A stretch of 64,000 nt of DNA, taken from positions 1 to 64,000 of the forward strand of contig SVGT01000003.1 of the NCBI GenBank assembly GCA_015056175.1, given 5' to 3'. Positions 55,409 to 64,000 of this stretch are shown here, in pieces; position 1 is the first letter of the stretch; each line of letters begins with the position of its first letter. The translations under genes and the position numbers were made by a program. The notes under the pieces are model-generated. The model saw only the letters and a program-made list of their open reading frames with translations, was not told the DNA's origin and searched no databases. The DNA comes from Clostridiales bacterium. Lineage in GTDB: Bacteria > Bacillota > Clostridia > Christensenellales > Aristaeellaceae.

Positions 55409-55603
55409 TGCGTATTTCCCTTCCTTTCATGGCGCGTTGGGCGCGCCCATGCACCAAGTATATGCATGGGCGCTGCAAAATATGCACCCTGCGCCGATGC
55501 TCTCTTGCACTTGTACAGGAAAGATGCTATAATGAAAAATACTGCACCGGCTGCGACCGGCGCAGGTGCGAAACGCACAATATTCACGTTTGGAGGGAGT
55601 CTC

Positions 55604-56950
55604 TTGGAGGACCCGTTAGGTAGTTATCTCATCGCATGCATCTGTTTCATTTTTTCCGCACTGCTGTGCGCCTGTGAATCGGGCGTGAAGCACGCCAGCG
55701 AGGAAAAGGTAGCCCCCGCCGGCAGCCGCATCATGCGCTATGTGCGGGACAACAAATATCCCCTGGCTACGCTGGGCGGCTTGAGAACGCTGCTGCTCAT
55801 GGCGGGCACGGCGGAGATCGCCTGTCTCCACACCCGCAGCCCCTGGGGCGTGTTGCTGCTTTCCGCCGTGTGCATCCTGATCGCCATGCCGCTGTGCGTG
55901 CTGCTGCCCAACCGCCTGTGCAAGCGCCATGCCGATTCCGCCGTCATGCATCTAAAGCCGCTGATCGTCACCGTGTGCGTGCTGCTCAAGCCCTTTGCCG
56001 TATTCTCCGTATGGCTCAGCGACGTGTTCCTGCGTCTGCTTGGCAACGATACCCAGGATAAGGAAGAGGTCACCGAAGAAGAAATTCTGGCCATGGTGGA
56101 TATCGGCGAGGAAAACGGCGTCATTGAACAGAGTGAGCATGAGATGATCACCAATGTGCTGGAATTTACCGATATGACCGCCGCGGACTGCATGACCCAC
56201 CGCAGGGATATTGCCGCCCTGTGGATCGGCGATGATGACGAAACCATTCTTTCCACCATCAAGGAATCCGGCCGCAGCCGTCTGCCCGTGTACGACGAGG
56301 ACATTGACGACGTGATCGGCGTGCTCTTCGCCCGCGACTTTTTCATCAACTCCCGCAGCAAAAAGCCCCAGCCCATCCGCAATCTGCTGCGCGAGCCCTA
56401 TTTTGTGCCCAAGACGGTGAAAACGGACGTGCTGCTGCGCAACATGCAGCGCGCCAAGACCCATATCGCCATCGTGCTGGACGAATTCGGCGGCGTCAGC
56501 GGTCTGGTCACCATGGAGGATCTGCTGGAAGAGATCGTGGGCAATATCTACGATGAGTTTGATCCTCTGGAGGAAAAGGAAATTATCCCCCTGGGCGAGG
56601 ATCGCTGGCAGGTGCTGGGCAGCGCCGAGCTGGACACCCTCAGCGATGAAATGCATCTTACCCTTCCCGAGGATGAGGATTACGATACCATCGGCGGCCT
56701 GATCTTCAGCAAATTCAACGTGATCCCCGACGACGGCGCCACTCCCGACGTGGACATCTGGTGCACCGCGGACGGCGAAGTGCCCGAATACGACGGCGAT
56801 GACGATGAAGAGGATCTGCTGTGCGACCTGCTCCATGTGCATGTGGACAAAATTCTGGACCACCGCGTGGAAAAGGCCACCATCACCGTGCTGCGCAGCC
56901 AGATCGTTCCCCGCGAAGAGGACGAAAAGGAAGCGGAAGGCGACAATTGA
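55604..56950 (+). CDS. CNNM/CorC (hemolysin) family protein: TM region + CBS pair + CorC_HlyC domain
   Basis: TTG start after GGAGGG; LLCACESGVKHASEEK..., EEVTEEEILAMVDIGEENGVIEQSEHEMITNVLEF, AIVLDEFGGVSGLVTMEDLLEEIVGNIYDEFD. Confidence 0.92.
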   Translation: MEDPLGSYLIACICFIFSALLCACESGVKHASEEKVAPAGSRIMRYVRDNKYPLATLGGLRTLLLMAGTAEIACLHTRSPWGVLLLSAVCILIAMPLCVLLPNRLCKRHADSAVMHLKPLIVTVCVLLKPFAVFSVWLSDVFLRLLGNDTQDKEEVTEEEILAMVDIGEENGVIEQSEHEMITNVLEFTDMTAADCMTHRRDIAALWIGDDDETILSTIKESGRSRLPVYDEDIDDVIGVLFARDFFINSRSKKPQPIRNLLREPYFVPKTVKTDVLLRNMQRAKTHIAIVLDEFGGVSGLVTMEDLLEEIVGNIYDEFDPLEEKEIIPLGEDRWQVLGSAELDTLSDEMHLTLPEDEDYDTIGGLIFSKFNVIPDDGATPDVDIWCTADGEVPEYDGDDDEEDLLCDLLHVHVDKILDHRVEKATITVLRSQIVPREEDEKEAEGDN

Positions 56951-56953
56951 TCA

Positions 56954-56985
56954 TCAGGGAGCGGTTATCCGCTCCTTTTTTTATG
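56954..56985 (+). terminator. Intrinsic terminator
   Basis: gggagcggttatccgctccttttttt. Confidence 0.7.
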
Positions 56986-57385
56986 CCTGCTGCCGGCGGA
57001 TCAGCCCGGCAAGCCCGCCGATGCTGACGCCCATCAGGATATCCATCAGGTACGCTGTCTGGGACAGCTGCTGCCCGGTCAGCAGCGCGTAGATCAGCAC
57101 GCCTGCGCCCATGTACATAAGCCCCAGCAGCGCACCCCGCAGCGCGCCCTGCATTTCACCCCGGCGCACCGCCGCAAATACGCCAAGCACAATGCTGATC
57201 AGCTTGATCACCTGGTTGGCCGTGCGGATAAAGGCGTCGCCCGCATCCGTGATGCCCACGATCAAGGCCAGCAGCACCACCAGCACCGCCGTCACGGCAA
57301 CAGAAAGCAGCAGCCCCTTCAGCCACCGCCCAAATGCGCTTTGCAAAAAGGAACACCTGCGCCCGTAATAATTGGTTTTTGCCAT
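56981..57385 (-). CDS. TIGR04086-like small membrane protein
   Basis: MAKTNYYGRRCSFLQSAFGRWLKGLLLSVAVTAVLVVLLALIVGITDAGDAFIRTANQVIKLISIVLGVFAAVRRG. Confidence 0.75.
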   Translation of the reverse strand: MAKTNYYGRRCSFLQSAFGRWLKGLLLSVAVTAVLVVLLALIVGITDAGDAFIRTANQVIKLISIVLGVFAAVRRGEMQGALRGALLGLMYMGAGVLIYALLTGQQLSQTAYLMDILMGVSIGGLAGLIRRQQA

Positions 57386-57548
57386 AAACATCCTCCCTGT
57401 GCTTTTGTATCAGCCTATGCCGCCCTCCCTGCCGTCTATGACCCCATCTTTTTTGTAAAAAAGTTTTTGTCATCATTGCCTGCCCTGCAAAAATATGATA
57501 TGCTTATCAGGTTACAAGAGCTTTTTCCCGTAAGAAAGGACAGATGTT

Positions 57549-58385
57549 ATGACCATTTTCGAAGCTGCCATCCTGGGCATCGTACAGGGTCTGGCGGAAT
57601 TTCTGCCCATCTCCTCCAGCGGCCATCTGGAGCTTTTCCAGCACATCATGGGCCTGAGCGATAATTCCGCCTCCATGATGCTGCTCACCGTGCTGCTCCA
57701 TGTGGGCACGCTGGTGGCAGTCGCCGTGGTGTTCTGGAACGACTGGATGGATATCCTGCGTCATCTCTTCAAGAGCAAAACCCTGGGCCTGCTGTTTATC
57801 GCATCCCTGCCCGCGCTGTTTGCGGCGCTGCTGCTGGGCGACGCCATGGACAGCCTGTTTGGCAGCGGCTTCCTGGGCCTGGCCTTCCTGATCACCGCGC
57901 TGTTCCTGCTGCTCACCGAATACATCGGCAAAAAGATGAAAAACCGCACCGACCTCCAGGACGAAGTGGGCGTCAAGCATGCCCTTTGCATGGGCGTGAT
58001 GCAAGCCGTAGCCATCCTGCCCGGCGTGAGCCGCAGCGGCAGCACCCTGCTTGGCGGTATCTTCAGCGGCATGAAGCGCGAAAAGGCGGCCAAGTTCTCC
58101 TTCATGATGAGCGCGCCCGCTATTCTGGGCAGCCTGCTGGTGGAGGGCAAGGACGTGCTGGAAAACGGCGGCATGGAGCTGCTGAGCTCCAATCTGATCC
58201 CCGTGCTGGTAGGCGTGGCACTGGCTGCCGTATCCGGCTATCTGGCCATCCGCTATATGCTGAAGCTGATCAACCGCATTTCCTTTAACTGGTTTGCCCT
58301 GTATGTGGGCATCGTGGGCGTCACCGTGGTGGTGCTGCAGATCGCAGGCGTCTCCTTCCTGCCCGCGTTCCCCTTCTTTGGCTGA
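57549..58385 (+). CDS. uppP: Undecaprenyl-diphosphatase
   Basis: AAILGIVQGLAEFLPISSSGHLELFQHIMGL...GVMQAVAILPGVSRSGSTLLGGIFSGMKREKAAKFSF. Confidence 0.96.
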   Translation: MTIFEAAILGIVQGLAEFLPISSSGHLELFQHIMGLSDNSASMMLLTVLLHVGTLVAVAVVFWNDWMDILRHLFKSKTLGLLFIASLPALFAALLLGDAMDSLFGSGFLGLAFLITALFLLLTEYIGKKMKNRTDLQDEVGVKHALCMGVMQAVAILPGVSRSGSTLLGGIFSGMKREKAAKFSFMMSAPAILGSLLVEGKDVLENGGMELLSSNLIPVLVGVALAAVSGYLAIRYMLKLINRISFNWFALYVGIVGVTVVVLQIAGVSFLPAFPFFG

Positions 58386-58574
58386 TCCGGCAAAAATAAA
58401 AAAGGACCCCTGGCAGGAGATGTCTTAAGGAATCATTTATCCAATAGCGAAAAACGAGCATCCGAATACCGGATGCTCGTTTGCTTATGTGGCCCCACAA
58501 ACGCAATGCACTGGTACAGTGCGTATAATTGCGCCCTCCTGTGGTCTGTGGCTGCTCGATAAATTGGACTTTAC

Positions 58575-58805
58575 TCACTTCTCTTTGCTGAACAATTCAA
58601 TTGTCATTAAGATAATACCAAGCACAATAAACACAACAGAGAAGGCAAACAGCAACGTCAAGTCCATCTCAATTATAGTTGACAAAAATCTTCCAAGTTT
58701 AGTGTCCCAAGAGGTAACGAGATTGTTGCCTGCGATAAAAACAATCGCCAAAGCCCAAATGCTACCTATCAGGGAAAGAAATCCACCTATCACTGCTCTT
58801 TTCAT
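58575..58805 (-). CDS. Small AT-rich membrane protein, unknown
   Basis: MKRAVIGGFLSLIGSIWALAIVFIAGNNLVTSWDTKLGRFLSTIIEMDLTLLFAFSVVFIVLGIILMTIELFSKEK; two hydrophobic segments, composition unlike its neighbours. Confidence 0.55.
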   Translation of the reverse strand: MKRAVIGGFLSLIGSIWALAIVFIAGNNLVTSWDTKLGRFLSTIIEMDLTLLFAFSVVFIVLGIILMTIELFSKEK

Positions 58806-58970
58806 ACAATCACACTCCCTGTCAAATTCGAGTTTATCGCTTTCATTCTATCACGCAGAACAAGAAACAGCAAGCCTTGGTGGGCTTGCTGTTTCGGTAT
58901 TTCCTTGGCGCAAAGTGAAGGATAACTCTTTCCTTTCTATCACTCTTACTGTCGGGTCCTTTTTGCTTGC

Positions 58971-59360
58971 TTATTTTTCGGTAAAGAATTCCACTTCTTC
59001 GCCGGCGGCGCCCAGGCAGAAAGCCACGCGCACGGGATAGCCGTCCGCCGTGGGGATGACCACGTCCGCAGGCTCGCGGATGATCTCAAAGCCCTCCGCG
59101 CGCACCTTGGCGACCAATTCGTCCACGTTATCCGTGGCAAAGGCCACGTGCAGCAGTTGGCCCTGGGGCATTCTTTCCGTGCCGTTGGAGAAAATTTCCA
59201 TGCAGCCGGCGCCGGTGGACAGCATAATGCTCTGGGCGTCGCCGCCGCCCCAGCGCTTGTATTCCTCAAGGCCCAAAAGATCGCGGTAAAAATGGACGGC
59301 TTTTTCGTATTCGGCAACGCCGCAGCAGCGCAGCGCAATGTGGTGGATCCCGGTGATCAT
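58971..59360 (-). CDS. VOC/glyoxalase family protein
   Basis: MITGIHHIALRCCGVAEYEKAVHFYRDLLGLEEYKRWGG...LLHVAFATDNVDELVAKVRAEGFEI. Confidence 0.9.
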   Translation of the reverse strand: MITGIHHIALRCCGVAEYEKAVHFYRDLLGLEEYKRWGGGDAQSIMLSTGAGCMEIFSNGTERMPQGQLLHVAFATDNVDELVAKVRAEGFEIIREPADVVIPTADGYPVRVAFCLGAAGEEVEFFTEK

Positions 59361-59499
59361 GGGTGTTTCCTCCTTATGTGGTTGATATCTGCTGCTATTA
59401 TAGCACAGACCCCGCATCCTGCAAACAGTACGTTTGATTTTTTCCGCAAAGCAAAACGCCCTCTCCGGAGAAAGGGCGTTCGTTTGTCAGTTCAAGTTA

Positions 59500-59781
59500 T
59501 TACTTGCGCTGCATGGCCGCGTAGCATTCGCTGCAATACACGGGACGGTCTTCGCGGGGCTGGAAGGGCACCTTGGTGGCGGCGCCGCAGTTCGCGCAGA
59601 TAGCGTCGTGCATTTCGCGGACAGTGCCGTTGTTACGCGCAGCCTTGTGAGCCTGACGGCAGTCACGGCAGCGGGTGGGTTCGTTCTGGAAGCCCTTTTC
59701 GGCGTAGAATTCCTGCTCACCGGCGGAGAACACAAATTCCTTGCCGCAGTCACGGCACACCAGCGTCTTGTCCTGATACAT
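59500..59781 (-). CDS. Zinc-ribbon domain-containing small protein
   Basis: DKTLVCRDCGKEFVFSAGEQEFYAEKGFQNEPTRCRDCRQAHKAARN...AICANCGAATKVPFQPREDRPVYCSECYAAMQRK (repeated CxxC pairs). Confidence 0.9.
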   Translation of the reverse strand: MYQDKTLVCRDCGKEFVFSAGEQEFYAEKGFQNEPTRCRDCRQAHKAARNNGTVREMHDAICANCGAATKVPFQPREDRPVYCSECYAAMQRK

Positions 59782-60022
59782 GGTCTAAATCCCCCTGAGA
59801 TGAATGATGTTTGGTTTGAAGGGCTGACCTGGTCTTTGACCCCACACTCGCCGGCAGGAGGTTTGCTCATAGCGCATTGGCGCTCCCACTCTGCTCTCTC
59901 GCGTTTACACGCGGCCGGACTTACTTCTAAGCCGCACCATGCTCCCCGGCGCTTTGGCCGGATTACGTGGACCGTTTTGCCTGCGACTGGCATCGGCTTT
60001 CAACCACAGACCCGCTTCAACC
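59782..60022 (-). ncRNA. Candidate structured 5' leader / ncRNA upstream of the zinc-ribbon gene
   Basis: ~240 nt between promoter and ATG; minus-strand hairpins CGCGU-GUAA-ACGCG, AGCGC-CAAU-GCGCU, CCGGC-CAAAGC-GCCGG, GGUC-AAA-GACC, CUUA-GAAG-UAAG, GUGG...GCC-AGUCGCA-GGC...CCAC. Confidence 0.55.
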
Positions 60023-60029
60023 AACGATT

Positions 60030-60057
60030 ATTATAACACTTTACATTTTTCTTGCAA
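60030..60057 (-). promoter_or_regulatory. Promoter driving the zinc-ribbon leader
   Basis: Minus strand TTGCAA (60052-60057) -16- TATAAT (60030-60035). Confidence 0.7.
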
Positions 60058-60086
60058 GTGTTTTTTTACATTTTTCTTAAAATAAT

Positions 60087-60992
60087 TCAATTTTTCTCAA
60101 TCTTTTGTATTGGTTGGTACCATTTCGGACATGTCTTGTGCATATCGTCATACCAGGCCAGCACATCCGCCGCCTGCTTGAGCATCACGTTGATCTGCTG
60201 CTGCCCGTATGGCACCGCCCAGGCCACGCTGGACAGGGTGTTGCTGGCGATGTACAGCGCCAGCAATCGCCAGAACATGTCCGGCGGCGGGCCGTCAAAG
60301 TATCCGTCCACCATGCCGCCGGCAAAGGCGGGCGACAGCTGGGCGCACCACACGATGCGGTTGAATTCCTCCCAGGGATCGCCGTAATCAAACCGGTCAA
60401 AATCGATGATCACGATCTTCCCGTCCTCCACCATCATGTTGCCGGTGTGGTAATCCCCGTGCTGGAAGGATTGGGGCCTGTTTTTCAGCAGGTGACGGTT
60501 TTCCTCGATGTAGCGGATAAAGTGCTCCGCGCCGGCATATTGCACGGGACACTGCCGGTGCAGGGTAATCTTCCGGTCCATCTTGGCGTTGAAGCGCTTT
60601 TCCCAGTCTGCCTGATCCGCAGGCGCCGGGATACGGTGCAGCTTTTGCAGCATTTTTCCCGCATCCATGCCCAGGGCATACTGCCTTTCCTCCGTTTCAT
60701 CCGGCAGCACGTCCTCGGCGTCCTGTCCGTGCACCCAGGTCTGCAAAAGGTACACGCCCTCTTCACACACGCCTGTTTCCACGGCGGCGCACATGCGAAC
60801 GCCCGTCTCTTCAGCCGTTTTCTGCACGCGGAACAGCTCCCTGCGCTGCTCCAGCCGCTCCATGGGGCTGATGCGCAGCAGATATTCCCCGCCGTCCCGG
60901 GTGTACACATGATATTTTTTGTCCCCGGACCAGCCTTTATCCACCAATTCCCGGGACACGATGGTATCAAAGATCATGTTTTCGTCCTTCAT
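60087..60992 (-). CDS. Aminoglycoside phosphotransferase-like (APH) family protein
   Basis: QSFQHGDYHTGNMMVEDGKIVIIDFDRFDYGDPWEEFNRIVW; ATGA overlap with the upstream gene sets the start. Confidence 0.88.
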   Translation of the reverse strand: MKDENMIFDTIVSRELVDKGWSGDKKYHVYTRDGGEYLLRISPMERLEQRRELFRVQKTAEETGVRMCAAVETGVCEEGVYLLQTWVHGQDAEDVLPDETEERQYALGMDAGKMLQKLHRIPAPADQADWEKRFNAKMDRKITLHRQCPVQYAGAEHFIRYIEENRHLLKNRPQSFQHGDYHTGNMMVEDGKIVIIDFDRFDYGDPWEEFNRIVWCAQLSPAFAGGMVDGYFDGPPPDMFWRLLALYIASNTLSSVAWAVPYGQQQINVMLKQAADVLAWYDDMHKTCPKWYQPIQKIEKN

Positions 60993-61651
60993 ACGCTGTG
61001 CGGTTTGATTTCCAGCACGCAGATGCGCTTTTGCTCGCTCAGATCGCCCCGGGTCACCCGCACGGTGGGCATGGGCGTGCGCTCGTCCCCGGATGCGTTC
61101 ATTTCGTCCAGGAATTCGTCCAGTGCGGCGATAGGCCAATCCGCGTTGACCTGGGTCTTGTAATGCATGGGGATCACCATGCGCGGCCCGATAAGGCGCA
61201 CCGTTTCCGCCGCCTGACGGGCGTCGATGGTGTAAAAGCCGCCTACGGGGATCATCAGCACGTCCACCCTGCCTATGTCATCCAGCAGCTTTCTGTCCGG
61301 CACATGGCCCAGATCGCCGCAGTGCAGCACGGTGACGCCGTCCATATGCACCCTGGCCAGCAGATTGCTGCCGCGCCTGGCGCCCATATCCCCATCATGC
61401 CAGCAGGGGATCATCTCCACCTGCACGTCGGGCAGCGGAGAGCACTTTCCTGCCTTATCCACCACGATAGCGTCGGCAGGGCATTTCTGCGTCCAGTTGT
61501 GGTCATGATGGCCGTGGGACACCGTCACCGCATCGCATTCCGCGCCGTTGTTGCCATAGCCCACCGCCGGATCGCAGGGATCGGTGAGGATCCGTGCGCC
61601 TGCGCCGTCGATCAGGGAAAATTCCGAATGCCCGTGATAAATGATGCGCAT
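60989..61651 (-). CDS. MBL-fold metal-dependent hydrolase
   Basis: MRIIYHGHSEFSLIDGAGARILTDPCD...VTVSHGHHDHNW...TVLHCGDLGHVPD...VIPMHYKT. Confidence 0.9.
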   Translation of the reverse strand: MRIIYHGHSEFSLIDGAGARILTDPCDPAVGYGNNGAECDAVTVSHGHHDHNWTQKCPADAIVVDKAGKCSPLPDVQVEMIPCWHDGDMGARRGSNLLARVHMDGVTVLHCGDLGHVPDRKLLDDIGRVDVLMIPVGGFYTIDARQAAETVRLIGPRMVIPMHYKTQVNADWPIAALDEFLDEMNASGDERTPMPTVRVTRGDLSEQKRICVLEIKPHSV

Positions 61652-61712
61652 AACTGCCGCCTTTCCCGGGGAGCTGCCCCGTCAGGTTCATTGTTTCACG
61701 TGAAACATTTGC

Positions 61713-63974
61713 TTATGCCTGCAGAATTTCGCTGTGCGTCACCCGGCCCTGCTGCCAGGTCATGTTCAAAATGCGCCGTCCGGGCAGCCGCAAGCCCTTG
61801 ACGCTGCCGTCCTGCCATGCATCGGGCAGCGCCGGCAGGAGCGTAACGCTGCCGTCCTTTTCCACCTGACACAGCATTTCCATGATGCCACTGGCCGCGC
61901 CGAAATTGCCGTCGATCTGGAAGGGCGGATGGGCGCAGAACAGGTTGGAATAGGTGCCGCCGGACTGCCAGTCGTTTTCCCTGCACAGCATCAGCTGATT
62001 GGAAAGCAGCTTCAGCGCCCGGTTGCCGTCCCTAAGGCGCGCCCACAGATTGATGCGCCAGGCCATAGCCCAGCCCGTGCTTTCATCTCCGCGCATATCC
62101 AGCGTGCGGCGCACGGCGTCCGTCCACTCCGGCATGTCCGGGGTGATCTGCTGCGCCGGGAACAGGGCATAGAGATGACTCACATGGCGGTGTTGATCCT
62201 CGCCGTCCTGCCTGTCGCCGTCAAATTCGGCAATGCGTCCGTGGCTGTCCTTCTCAAGACCCTTAAGCTTGGGCAGCTTGTCCATGATTTCTGCGGAAAG
62301 CGCGCACTTTCCTGCCGCTTTCTCCGCTTCCAGACACATTTCCCACACGTCTCTCGTGATCTGCTGCATCATGCCGGAGGCGCGGTCCACCTGGCAATCG
62401 CCCGTTTCGCTCCGGTACCAGTGCTCGGCGGACGTGGCCGGGCAGAAGATCCATTCGCCCCTGTCCTCGATCACCGTATCCAGCAGGAAGCGGGCCGACG
62501 CCTGCAGCGCAGGCAGGACAATATCCGCAAGCGCCGCTTCATCCCGGGTGTACAGATAATATTCCCAGCCGCTGCGGCACAGCCAGGCAAGACCGAAGGG
62601 CCAGAAGGCGAATTCTGCCGTCATATGACAGCCCGCGCCCACGGGGGTGGCCATACGCCACAGATCCGTATTGTGATGGGCGCAGGCGCCGCCGGCGTCA
62701 TAATATTCCCCGGCCGACCATTTGCCGGACTCCGTCAGATCCCGGATCAGCGAAAGCATGGGCTGCATACAATGCTCAAGACCCATCCGCAGCGTGGGCC
62801 AGTAATTCATTTCCGTATTGATGTTCAGCGTGTAGTTGCAGTGCCACGGCGGATTATCGCTGTCATTCCAGATGCCCTGCAAATTCATGGGCTGGGTGCC
62901 TGCGCGGCTGGCGGCCACGGTGAGATAGCGGGCGTGATTGAAGCACAGCACATACAAGCCGTTTTCCCGCTGACCCGCCTGATGCCGGCGCATCCTTTCG
63001 TCGGTTGGCAGCGCGGCGATCTCGTCATCGCCGGGGATATCCAATTCTATCTGATCGTACAGCGCCCGGTGATCCGCCTCATGGCGCTTCAAAAGCGCCG
63101 CGAAGGGCCATTTTTTTACATTCAGCGCGTCCTGCAGGGATTTTTGCACATATTCCCTGCCTTCCAGTACGGGATGCATGTCCCATCCGGCAAAGGAGGT
63201 GCGTGCGGTGAAGATCAGCGTCACGGCGTCCGCATCCTGAACGCTCAGGCCATCCGCCGACACACACAGGCTGCCGCCCTCATAGAGCGCAGTCAGTCGC
63301 GCCGCATAGCCCATGCCCTGCTGCGCCGGATCGTCGCTGTAATCAACATGTGCGCCGCCGCCCTGCATAACGCCTTTGGTGTGATGCACCACCGGGCAGT
63401 GACCGGTGAGCAGCAGACCGTTTTCCGCGTCGGCTTGCAGCTCGGTAAACTGAAGCGCCGGCGCAAGCGCAGCCGTCAGCGTGATCTTTCCTTTATTTTC
63501 ACTGTGGATCCGCACGATCAGCGCCTGATCCGGATGGGAAACGAAGGTCTCCCGGCAGATCGTCTGTCCATCCGGCAGCGTAAAGCGCACGGTATGCACG
63601 CCGCGCTGCATATCCAGACGGCGGGTATAGTCCGTCACATGCTCCGCGGCGGGCATGCGGATATGCAGATCGCACAGGGGCATATACATCTGCGACCAGA
63701 GTCCGGTGCAGAATTCCTGCTCCAGCACGTCCTGCGCACCCTTTTGATCGCCTTGCAGGGACAGCGCCCGGGCTTTTTGCAGCGCCTGATGGGCATTTGG
63801 GTTTTCATACCGCATGGGCATGCCCGTCCACAGCGTATCCTCGTTGATCTGGATACGTGCGTCCGCCGCGCCGCCAAACAACATGGCGCCGATCCGGCCG
63901 TTGCCCACGGGCAGCGCCTCATTCCAGGTAGCGGCGCTCTGCCGGTACCAAAGCTGATGATTGTCTATACGCAT
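61713..63974 (-). CDS. Glycoside hydrolase family 95-like (alpha-L-fucosidase type)
   Basis: LWYRQSAATWNEALPVGNGRIGAMLFGGAADARIQINEDTLWTGMP...PMNLQGIWNDSDNPPWHCNYTLNINTEMNYWPTLRMGLEHC. Confidence 0.9.
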   Translation of the reverse strand: MRIDNHQLWYRQSAATWNEALPVGNGRIGAMLFGGAADARIQINEDTLWTGMPMRYENPNAHQALQKARALSLQGDQKGAQDVLEQEFCTGLWSQMYMPLCDLHIRMPAAEHVTDYTRRLDMQRGVHTVRFTLPDGQTICRETFVSHPDQALIVRIHSENKGKITLTAALAPALQFTELQADAENGLLLTGHCPVVHHTKGVMQGGGAHVDYSDDPAQQGMGYAARLTALYEGGSLCVSADGLSVQDADAVTLIFTARTSFAGWDMHPVLEGREYVQKSLQDALNVKKWPFAALLKRHEADHRALYDQIELDIPGDDEIAALPTDERMRRHQAGQRENGLYVLCFNHARYLTVAASRAGTQPMNLQGIWNDSDNPPWHCNYTLNINTEMNYWPTLRMGLEHCMQPMLSLIRDLTESGKWSAGEYYDAGGACAHHNTDLWRMATPVGAGCHMTAEFAFWPFGLAWLCRSGWEYYLYTRDEAALADIVLPALQASARFLLDTVIEDRGEWIFCPATSAEHWYRSETGDCQVDRASGMMQQITRDVWEMCLEAEKAAGKCALSAEIMDKLPKLKGLEKDSHGRIAEFDGDRQDGEDQHRHVSHLYALFPAQQITPDMPEWTDAVRRTLDMRGDESTGWAMAWRINLWARLRDGNRALKLLSNQLMLCRENDWQSGGTYSNLFCAHPPFQIDGNFGAASGIMEMLCQVEKDGSVTLLPALPDAWQDGSVKGLRLPGRRILNMTWQQGRVTHSEILQA

Positions 63975-64000
63975 GGGGAAACCTCCCATTATACTGCTTG

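Noticed and set aside
58398-58964. AT-rich islet considered as an IS element
   Set aside because: No transposase-sized ORF and no clear terminal inverted repeats beyond the presumed split terminator; kept only as a possible insertion.
59487-59993. 168-aa minus-strand ORF in the zinc-ribbon leader
   Set aside because: Different frame from the zinc-ribbon protein, no RBS, atypical composition; the region looks structured rather than coding.

Overview
This is a ~60% GC chromosomal window that reads as an endospore-forming Clostridia-type Firmicute. The spore evidence is adjacent sleB-ypeB and an alpha/beta-type SASP-like gene. I see about 57 protein-coding genes in short, mostly housekeeping operons: gdhA, lysA, dapL/dapF, purR, miaA, rsmE, rpsT, rplI, dnaB, argS, uppP, an mreB-like gene, two OmpR-type two-component systems, blaI/blaR1-type genes, four M42 aminopeptidases, fucO and GH95. 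I found no tRNA, rRNA, CRISPR array, integrase or transposase. Most interesting items: (1) a single-ORF fusion of biotin-protein ligase and HAD phosphatase, translationally coupled to a MazF-like toxin with no adjacent antitoxin; (2) a ~240-nt, hairpin-rich leader, probably a structured RNA, ahead of a small zinc-ribbon gene; (3) two palindrome-rich intergenic arrays, at 26.86-27.24 kb and 46.27-47.03 kb; (4) an internally duplicated DUF1538 membrane protein overlapping a PII-like gene; (5) two small genes, one SASP-like, whose ribosome-binding site or start lies inside a terminator-like hairpin; (6) an orphan ABC ATPase with several degenerate catalytic motifs; (7) legible BlaI-type and PurBox-type operators. 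All family calls come from reading the translations. No database search was run.
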